Notes under the pieces: model-generated | What the model saw: the letters and a program-made list of their open reading frames with translations, nothing else | The model's database searches: none | Told to the model about the DNA's origin: nothing | Made by a program: the position numbers and the translations under genes | NCBI GenBank assembly: GCA_900769845.1 | Contig: CAAGIF010000255.1 | Coordinates: forward strand, 1-5,770 | Source of the DNA: an uncultured Oscillospiraceae bacterium | Lineage (GTDB): Bacteria; Bacillota_A; Clostridia; Oscillospirales; Oscillospiraceae | Direction: 5' to 3' | Length of the DNA: 5,770 bases | Shown here: positions 1 through 4,394 of the stretch, piece by piece | Numbering within the stretch: the first letter of the stretch is position 1 | Layout of the letters: the number at the start of each line of letters is the position of its first letter

Positions 1-53
1 ATCTCATGGGAAAATGGTGTACACCAATTGCGAAAGTGCAGGTATCCATATGA
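1..53 (+). CDS. 3' end of an unidentified upstream gene (partial)
   Basis: The frame beginning at base 3 reads 16 codons (LMGKWCTPIAKVQVSI) and stops at TGA 51-53. That stop overlaps the mobB start codon at 50-52 as ATGA, the classic translational-coupling junction. This geometry, and the better fit of the MobB family to a start at 50, are the only reasons to call a gene here. The fragment is too short to assign a product. Given mobB next door, another molybdenum-cofactor gene is plausible but unproven. Confidence 0.45.
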   Translation, partial: LMGKWCTPIAKVQVSI

Positions 54-541
54 GCAATATCCCGGTCATCGGTTTTGCCGCCTTTTCCGGCACCGGAAAG
101 ACGACCTTGATTGAAAAATTGATTATTTGTCTGAAAGCCCAGGGAATCCGGCTGGCAGTGATCAAACATGATGCCCACTGGTTTGAAATCGACAGGGAGG
201 GCAAGGATTCCTGGCGTTTTACCAGAGCCGGAGCGGATATGATGCTGATCAGCTCCCCGGAAAAAACTGCCATCATTGAACAGCGGGAACGAAGCTTTGC
301 GGAGAATCTAAGCATGGTTCACGATGTGGATCTGATTCTGGTGGAAGGGTATAAGCAGGAGCAGATTCCCAGAATCGGCATCTGCCGTAAGGCCACCGGA
401 AAGGGCCTTCCCCATCCGGTGTCAAACTATATTGCAGTTGTTACGGATGACGAGGCCATAGAGAGTAAAAATATCCCTGTCTTTGGTCTGGAAGATGTGG
501 AAAAAATCGCAGCTTTTATCAGAAAAAGTGCCAATTTATAA
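50..541 (+). CDS. mobB: MobB, molybdopterin-guanine dinucleotide biosynthesis GTP-binding adaptor
   Basis: MobB is a cytoplasmic P-loop GTPase that assists conversion of molybdopterin to the guanine dinucleotide form used by formate dehydrogenases. The 163-residue product starts MSNIPVIGF and carries the P-loop AFSGTGKTT (residues 11-19, Lys17). It then has the family signatures IKHDAH (38-43), EIDREGKDS (46-54), the RAGAD segment (59-63) and the Walker-B-like LILVEGYK (95-102). Length and motif order resemble E. coli MobB. An ATG at 14 is in the same frame and would add 12 residues. I prefer base 50 because the conserved family N-terminus begins there and because it overlaps the preceding stop as ATGA. 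It runs convergent to the formate dehydrogenase operon, whose bis-MGD enzyme needs this pathway. MobA is not in the window. Lysine codons are a mix of AAA and AAG, unlike fdhF and hydA. Confidence 0.93.
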   Translation: MSNIPVIGFAAFSGTGKTTLIEKLIICLKAQGIRLAVIKHDAHWFEIDREGKDSWRFTRAGADMMLISSPEKTAIIEQRERSFAENLSMVHDVDLILVEGYKQEQIPRIGICRKATGKGLPHPVSNYIAVVTDDEAIESKNIPVFGLEDVEKIAAFIRKSANL

Positions 542-547
542 AAATAT

Positions 548-576
548 CCCCGGTTTCGCATCGAACGAAACCGGGG
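548..576. terminator. Bidirectional intrinsic terminator between convergent mobB and fdhD
   Basis: A perfect 11-bp inverted repeat (CCCCGGTTTCG at 548-558, CGAAACCGGGG at 566-576) encloses a 7-base loop. It lies 6 bases after the mobB stop and 12 bases before the fdhD stop. On the minus strand the stem is followed by ATATTTTTATAAA, a good U-tract for ending the fdhF-fdhD transcript. On the plus strand the tail is TAACTCTTTG, a weaker U-run. Placement between converging genes supports a shared terminator. Confidence 0.85.
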
Positions 577-588
577 TAACTCTTTGTG

Positions 589-1266
589 TCAGGAACTGTA
601 ACGGTTGGCAGCATTTCGGCGGACAAAACCATAGAGGGTGATGCCGTTGGCCCTTGCCAGACGAACGGCCTCGCAGGTAACGGCAGCCCGGGAAACGGCG
701 ACCCGGAAGCCTGCGTGAATGATTTTTGCCATATAATCGCCGGAGATTCTGCCGCTGGTGAAGATCACACATTCCTCTCTGGGGATACCGGCTGCCAGCG
801 CATAGCCAATGACCTTATCCAGGGCATTGTGTCTGCCGATATCTTCGAAGGAACAGATGATCTCGTTATTCCGCATCAGAGCGCAGCTGTGGGCACAGCC
901 GGTGCGGTTAAAAAGCGTGTCTGGATTGCTGAAAAGGTCTCTGACCGTCTGGAAGATCCGTTCTGTGTCCGGAGTGGGCTTGCTGACATTCTCTTTTGGC
1001 TCCGTCTTTTCACCTTCGCATAGGCTGACAAAGATTTCTTCCTCTTCAATCTGGATAGATTTGATCTGATCAGCAACTGTCAGATAGCCTCTGGAATAGA
1101 GCGCACCGGTGACCATTTCCTGAAGATTGCTGGGTGTGCAGGTAAAGGAGAATGCTTTCTTGCCATTCACAGTGACGGAAAAAGGGGCCTCCACAGCCAC
1201 AACATCCTCAACATTGGTCAAACCATCTTCTGAGATTCGGATGATGGAAATGTTCTGAAGATCCAT
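589..1266 (-). CDS. fdhD: FdhD, formate dehydrogenase accessory sulfurtransferase
   Basis: FdhD carries sulfur from a cysteine desulfurase to the Mo/W-bisMGD cofactor of formate dehydrogenase, which is needed for activity. The 225-residue protein shows the family landmarks: an N-terminal beta-rich segment with EAPFSVTVNGK (26-36), RTGCAHSCAL (121-130), EDIGRHNALDKVIG (141-154), TSGRISGDYMAKII (170-183) and VAVSRAAVTCEAVRLA (189-204), ending in GITLYGFVR. It is somewhat shorter than E. coli FdhD. The canonical CGxCG loop with the two sulfur-relay cysteines is not visible in the region before residue 120. Instead there are Cys124 and Cys128 in GCAHSC. It starts 9 bases after the preceding hycB-like gene and is the last gene of the operon. 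Identity is secure; whether its chemistry matches E. coli FdhD is open. Confidence 0.93.
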   Translation of the reverse strand: MDLQNISIIRISEDGLTNVEDVVAVEAPFSVTVNGKKAFSFTCTPSNLQEMVTGALYSRGYLTVADQIKSIQIEEEEIFVSLCEGEKTEPKENVSKPTPDTERIFQTVRDLFSNPDTLFNRTGCAHSCALMRNNEIICSFEDIGRHNALDKVIGYALAAGIPREECVIFTSGRISGDYMAKIIHAGFRVAVSRAAVTCEAVRLARANGITLYGFVRRNAANRYSS

Positions 1267-1273
1267 GGGTTGA

Positions 1274-1278
1274 CCTCA
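1274..1278 (-). promoter_or_regulatory. fdhD ribosome binding site merged with the upstream stop codon
   Basis: On the minus strand the TGA stop of the preceding gene (1278-1276) runs into GG to give TGAGG, whose GAGG (1277-1274) sits 7 bases before the fdhD ATG at 1266. Stop and Shine-Dalgarno share bases, so translation of fdhD is probably coupled to the upstream gene. This also supports ATG 1266 as the start. Confidence 0.7.
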
Positions 1279-1770
1279 GATCATGTAGGAGAGCCAGCGG
1301 GCTGCCTGGGCATTCTTCTGCTCCAGATCAGCAGAAAGATCCACCAGCCGCAGGGCCTTGTTGGGACAGGCTTCCACGCAGGCAGGCTTTTCTTCCCCAA
1401 TGCACAGATCACACTTAGCAGGCAGGGGCAGCAGCCGGATGGCACCGAAGGGACATGCGGAAGCGCAGACGGGATTGCTGCAGCCTTCGCACTTCTGGGT
1501 GTTGATGATAACCTGATGATTGATCCGCAGAATCGCATCCTGCTTGCAGGCATTCAGGCAGGGCGCATCCTCGCAGTGCTTGCACTGAACAGGGGCACAG
1601 CCATCTTCCTGCTCTGTGACAAACAACTTGGGAACCACAGGACAGGCGATGTTGCCCACGGTTTTGCCGGATTCCATGCGGTGAGCGGCGAAACAGGCCA
1701 GTTCACAGGCTTTGCAGCCGGTACATTTGCTGCGATCCTGGGTGACAAAGGCACCGAATTCTTTGTTCAT
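1276..1770 (-). CDS. hycB: HycB/HydN-like electron-transfer protein with four [4Fe-4S] motifs (third paralogue)
   Basis: This 164-residue soluble polyferredoxin probably carries electrons between the formate dehydrogenase and hydrogenase modules. There are four cysteine sets. Set 1 is C16-x2-C19-x2-C22-x3-C26; set 2 is C63-x2-C66-x4-C71-x3-C75. Set 3 is C94-x2-C97-x4-C102-x3-C106 and set 4 is C120-x2-C123-x7-C131-x3-C135. The third set has two extra residues (CEGCSNPVC) compared with CIGCKDC in the paralogue at 3229-3780. The C-terminus (about 145-164) looks like a short helix. Translation starts at ATG 1770 with GAGG at 1781-1778. The gene lies just beyond a terminator-like hairpin that follows hydA, so it may be expressed less than the core genes. 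Four of its 12 lysines are AAA, all in the first 36 residues; the upstream genes use only AAG. HycB, HydN and HycB3/4 naming is interchangeable here. Confidence 0.88.
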   Translation of the reverse strand: MNKEFGAFVTQDRSKCTGCKACELACFAAHRMESGKTVGNIACPVVPKLFVTEQEDGCAPVQCKHCEDAPCLNACKQDAILRINHQVIINTQKCEGCSNPVCASACPFGAIRLLPLPAKCDLCIGEEKPACVEACPNKALRLVDLSADLEQKNAQAARWLSYMI

Positions 1771-1785
1771 AGGGATTCCTCATTT

Positions 1786-1817
1786 CAAAAAAGGGAGCAG
1801 CGGAAGCTGCTCCCTTT
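1786..1817 (-). terminator. Intra-operon terminator or attenuator hairpin after hydA
   Basis: On the minus strand a perfect 12-bp stem (AAAGGGAGCAGC, bases 1817-1806, pairing with 1801-1790) closes a UUCC loop. It runs into TTTTTTG (1792-1786), six U residues of which three are part of the stem. It begins 11 bases past the hydA stop and ends 16 bases before the next start codon. It has the full form of a Rho-independent terminator, but the operon continues on the same strand. Partial termination, lowering hycB3-fdhD expression relative to hydA, is the simplest reading. A 3'-end stabiliser for the upstream mRNA is the alternative. Confidence 0.85.
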
Positions 1818-1828
1818 CTGAGTTTGAT

Positions 1829-3211
1829 TTACTTGCTCCAGTCGTTTGCGCCGGTGCAGTAATGGGTATGCAGCAGCTCGTGGGACTTGTGGCCGTTGGG
1901 CTCGTGCAGGAATTCGTCGTAGATCTTCTTGATGCTGGGATTCTCGTGGGACTTCCGCAGCGGCAGATTCTCGTCGTGGACGAAGGTGTTGGCACGGCGT
2001 GCGGCGTAAGCCTCAGCGCGGTCGGTATCCATCAGCAGCTTGGGCTGACCACCACCGCTGACACAGCCCTCGGGGCAGGTCATGACTTCGATGAAGTGCA
2101 GGTCGCAGGTACCGGCCTTGATGGCTTCCATGACGGGTACAACATTCTTCAGACCGGTAACAACACCGACCTTCAGAGTCAGATCGCCAACCTGCAGGTG
2201 TACAACACGGAAACCGTCGGTGCCGCGGACGGGAGTTACATCCACAGAGGGGATGGGCTGACCGGTGATCAGCTCATAGCCGGTACGGACAGCAGCTTCC
2301 ATAACACCACCGGTAACGCCGAAGATGGTACCGGCACCGGTGTAATCACCCAGAGGATTGTCGAATTCTTCCTCGGGCAGAGCATCCCAGTCGATGCCCA
2401 TGTCCTTGATCAGCCATGCCAGTTCGCGGGTGGTCAGAACCACATCCACATCCTGGTAGCCGCTGTCCTTCATTTCTTCACGGCTGCACTCGAATTCCTT
2501 ACAGGTGCAGGGCATGACGGAAACGGAGAACAGCTTGGCGGGCTCGACCTTGTTCAGCTCGGCACCGTAGGTCTTCATAACAGCGCCCATCATCTGCTGG
2601 GGGCTCTTGCAGGAGGACAGATGATCCTTCAGCTCAGGATAATTGCGCTCCAGATAGGTGACCCAGGCAGGACAGCAGGAGGTCATCATGGGCAGGACAC
2701 CGCCCTTGGTGACGCGGCTGATCAGCTCCGTGCCTTCCTCCATGATGGTCAGGTCGGCGGTGAAGTTGGTGTCGTAGACATAGTTGAAGCCAATGCGGCG
2801 CAGGGCAGCAGCCATCTTACCGGCAGCCAGAGTGCCCAGAGGTGCGCCGAAATCTTCGGCAATGGCCACACGGACAGCAGGTGCGCACTGCACCATGGTG
2901 ATCGCATTGGGATCGGCCAGAGCAGCCTTGACTTCCTGGATGTGGCTGACATTGTGGGCGGCGAACAGAGGCTCCTGAACGGATTCGGGCAGATTCCGCT
3001 CGGCACGAACCTTCTCGTAAGCACCGGCACCGTGGGTGATCAGAGAAACATAGGACTTGCACTTCTGTACGCACTGGCCGCACATAACGCACTTGTCGGT
3101 ATTGATGACCTGGGGCTGGCCCTGGACACCCTCGATGGCATTCACAGGGCATACATTGGCACACTCCCGGCAGCCGGTACAGATATTCTTATCAATGGTA
3201 ATAACAGTCAT
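1829..3211 (-). CDS. hydA: [FeFe] hydrogenase catalytic subunit, HDCR HydA2-type (M2)
   Basis: This 460-residue enzyme would make or oxidise H2 at an H-cluster in the cytoplasm. Residues 1-55 form a two-cluster ferredoxin domain: C11-x2-C14-x2-C17-x3-C21 and C41-x2-C44-x2-C47-x3-C51. The catalytic H-domain follows with L1 TSCCPAW (178-184), L2 MPCTCKEFE (233-241) and L3 MTCPEGCVSGGGQP (377-390). Together these supply the four H-cluster cysteines C180, C235, C379 and C383 plus the proton-relay cysteine C179. The C-terminus (about 420-451) is the small-subunit-like segment SHENPSIKKIYDEFL...SHELLHTHY seen in HndD-like enzymes. There is no N-terminal [2Fe-2S] domain. The gene sits 17 bases after a hycB-like gene with a strong AGGAGG (3225-3220), and lies in one operon with fdhF, which makes an HDCR-type role likely. 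No hydE, hydF or hydG maturase is in the window. Confidence 0.95.
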   Translation of the reverse strand: MTVITIDKNICTGCRECANVCPVNAIEGVQGQPQVINTDKCVMCGQCVQKCKSYVSLITHGAGAYEKVRAERNLPESVQEPLFAAHNVSHIQEVKAALADPNAITMVQCAPAVRVAIAEDFGAPLGTLAAGKMAAALRRIGFNYVYDTNFTADLTIMEEGTELISRVTKGGVLPMMTSCCPAWVTYLERNYPELKDHLSSCKSPQQMMGAVMKTYGAELNKVEPAKLFSVSVMPCTCKEFECSREEMKDSGYQDVDVVLTTRELAWLIKDMGIDWDALPEEEFDNPLGDYTGAGTIFGVTGGVMEAAVRTGYELITGQPIPSVDVTPVRGTDGFRVVHLQVGDLTLKVGVVTGLKNVVPVMEAIKAGTCDLHFIEVMTCPEGCVSGGGQPKLLMDTDRAEAYAARRANTFVHDENLPLRKSHENPSIKKIYDEFLHEPNGHKSHELLHTHYCTGANDWSK

Positions 3212-3228
3212 TCTAAGTTCCTCCTTTC

Positions 3229-3780
3229 TTACTTGGTGAGCATGAGGCTCTCAGCGGCCCGCAGATTCTTGGCGATCCGCTCTTCGTCGGGATCTACCAG
3301 ACGCAGGGCCTTGTTGGGGCAGGCGCGGACGCAGGCGGGGCCACCCTCAATGCCCATACACAGGTCGCACTTGGATGCGGCCTTCTGGGGCAGATCGGAG
3401 CCAACCTGGCAGACGGGCTGTCCATTTTCGGAAACGGGCAGGATGGTGATGGCGCCGAAGGGGCAGGCCATAACGCAGTCCTTGCAGCCGATACACTTCT
3501 TCTCATCGATGATGACCTGGCCATTGACACGGGAAATGGCGCCCTTGACACAGGCGTTCAGGCAGGGAGCATCTTCGCAGTGCTTACACTGGATGGGCAG
3601 GCAGATGCCTTCACCCTTGACCAGATACAGCTTGGGAGTGACGGGAACGGTAACGGTACCGACAGTCTTGCCAACGCCGTTGGAAGCGTGGTTATGTTCT
3701 GCAAAACAGGCCATTTCACAGGCCTTGCAGCCGGTACACTTGCTACCGTCGGCAGTCACGAACAGAGCCGACTTTCTCAT
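3229..3780 (-). CDS. hycB: HycB/HydN-like electron-transfer protein with four [4Fe-4S] motifs (second paralogue)
   Basis: A 183-residue soluble iron-sulfur protein, predicted to wire FdhF to HydA. It has four cysteine sets: C15/C18/C21/C25, C65/C68/C73/C77 (CKHCEDAPCLNAC), C96/C99/C102/C106 (CIGCKDCVMACPFGAI) and C138/C141/C150/C154. The last has the family spacing CDLC-x8-CVRACP. No signal peptide or membrane segment is visible. The last ~20 residues (165-183) form a charged, probably helical tail. It is close in design to the protein encoded at 1276-1770: both begin with a CTGCKACE-type motif and share CKHCEDAPCLNAC. GGAGG at 3793-3789, 8 bases before ATG 3780, fixes the start. Immediate adjacency to hydA suggests it may be the direct partner of the hydrogenase, but this is inference. 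All lysines use AAG. Confidence 0.93.
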   Translation of the reverse strand: MRKSALFVTADGSKCTGCKACEMACFAEHNHASNGVGKTVGTVTVPVTPKLYLVKGEGICLPIQCKHCEDAPCLNACVKGAISRVNGQVIIDEKKCIGCKDCVMACPFGAITILPVSENGQPVCQVGSDLPQKAASKCDLCMGIEGGPACVRACPNKALRLVDPDEERIAKNLRAAESLMLTK

Positions 3781-3808
3781 TTTTTATTCCTCCGAACAAG
3801 TAGAAGTG

Positions 3809-3838
3809 CGGCAGCGACCGGAGATACGGCCGCTGCCG
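3809..3838 (-). other. Intercistronic RNA hairpin between the first and second hycB-like genes
   Basis: In the minus-strand transcript CGGCAGCGGCCG (3838-3827) pairs with CGGUCGCUGCCG (3820-3809) around the loop UAUCUC. This is a 12-bp stem with a single G-U pair. It begins 7 bases past the stop of the gene at 3846-4379 and ends 15 bases before the GGAGG of the next gene. There is no U-run after it, so it is unlikely to be an intrinsic terminator. A processing or mRNA-stability element that tunes subunit ratios is plausible. Confidence 0.65.
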
Positions 3839-3845
3839 TTGGGGA

Positions 3846-4379
3846 TTAAATACCGTTGGATGCCAGCAGAGACTTGGCAGCCTCCAGACGCTTGCGCTCC
3901 ACAGCCTCTTCCAGAGATTCTTCCTTCACCAGCTGCAGGGCAGCGGTGGGGCAGACGCGGACACAGGCGGGACCGCCGGGCAGACCGTCACACAGGTCGC
4001 ACTTGTTGGCGACGATCTTCTCCAGACCGTCAGCCTGGAACTTGCCGGCCACGGGAACCATATCGATGGCACCGAAGGGGCAGGCGGTCATGCAGGACTT
4101 GCAGCCCATGCACTTTGCGGTGTCAATGAAGACACCCTTCTCGGTCTGAGTGATGGCGCTGACAGGGCAGACAGCCAGACAGGCAGGATTTTCGCAGTGC
4201 TTGCACTGAACGGGAATACTGATCTTGGCGGTCTTGACCATGTGCAGCTTGGGATTGAAGGTATAGGAGTCGGGATCCACCTCGAAGATATGCAGACCTT
4301 CGTGGGCGACCACACAGCCGATCATGCAGGTACGGCAGCCGATACACAGATCGGGATTACCCTTTACGAAATAATGCAT
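3846..4379 (-). CDS. hycB: HycB/HydN-like electron-transfer protein with four [4Fe-4S] motifs (first paralogue)
   Basis: A 177-residue polyferredoxin directly downstream of fdhF, probably the subunit that takes electrons from the formate dehydrogenase. It has four cysteine sets: C12/C15/C18/C22 (CIGCRTCMIGC), C59/C62/C67/C71 (CKHCENPACLAVC), C90/C93/C96/C100 (CMGCKSCMTACPFGAI) and C127/C130/C139/C143 (CDLC-x8-CVRVCP). The tail (153-177) is rich in Glu, Lys, Arg, Leu and Ala and should be a long amphipathic helix. The frame stays open upstream to an ATG at 4460, but that would overlap fdhF by 82 bases with non-family residues. ATG 4379 gives the usual HycB N-terminus, overlaps the fdhF stop by one base (TAATG) and has AAAGGGGG at 4394-4387. 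It differs more from the other two paralogues than they do from each other. All lysines are AAG. Confidence 0.93.
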   Translation of the reverse strand: MHYFVKGNPDLCIGCRTCMIGCVVAHEGLHIFEVDPDSYTFNPKLHMVKTAKISIPVQCKHCENPACLAVCPVSAITQTEKGVFIDTAKCMGCKSCMTACPFGAIDMVPVAGKFQADGLEKIVANKCDLCDGLPGGPACVRVCPTAALQLVKEESLEEAVERKRLEAAKSLLASNGI

Positions 4380-4394
4380 TACTTCGCCCCCTTT
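4377..4394 (-). promoter_or_regulatory. Ribosome binding site and TAATG coupling junction for the hycB-like gene after fdhF
   Basis: The minus strand reads AAAGGGGG (4394-4387), then 7 bases, then TAATG, in which the fdhF stop (4381-4379) and the next start (4379-4377) share one A. The Shine-Dalgarno lies inside the fdhF coding end. This decides the start of the downstream gene and implies coupled synthesis of the two subunits. Confidence 0.75.

Noticed and set aside
14..49. Upstream ATG (base 14) for mobB
   Set aside because: It would add 12 residues ahead of the family N-terminus and would overlap the preceding frame by more than the coupled ATGA junction at 50.
586..1023. A 145-codon plus-strand frame over fdhD
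   Set aside because: It is antisense to the conserved FdhD motifs and shows no recognisable domain or ribosome binding site.
1270..1821. A 183-codon plus-strand frame over the third hycB-like gene
   Set aside because: It mirrors the cysteine-rich gene on the other strand and runs through the terminator hairpin. The product has no family features.
1712..4129. An 805-codon open frame on the plus strand antisense to hydA and neighbouring genes
   Set aside because: It runs opposite to four genes with clear iron-sulfur and H-cluster motifs. Its translation is low-complexity (His, Gly, Gln, Leu rich) with no domain. The GC-rich, strongly biased codons of the true genes leave the opposite frame free of stops.
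1276..4379. Repeated cysteine-rich stretches among the three hycB-like genes as a DNA repeat
   Set aside because: The similarity follows protein motifs (CKHCE, PFGAI, CDLC) in diverged paralogues and is not a repeat element at DNA level.
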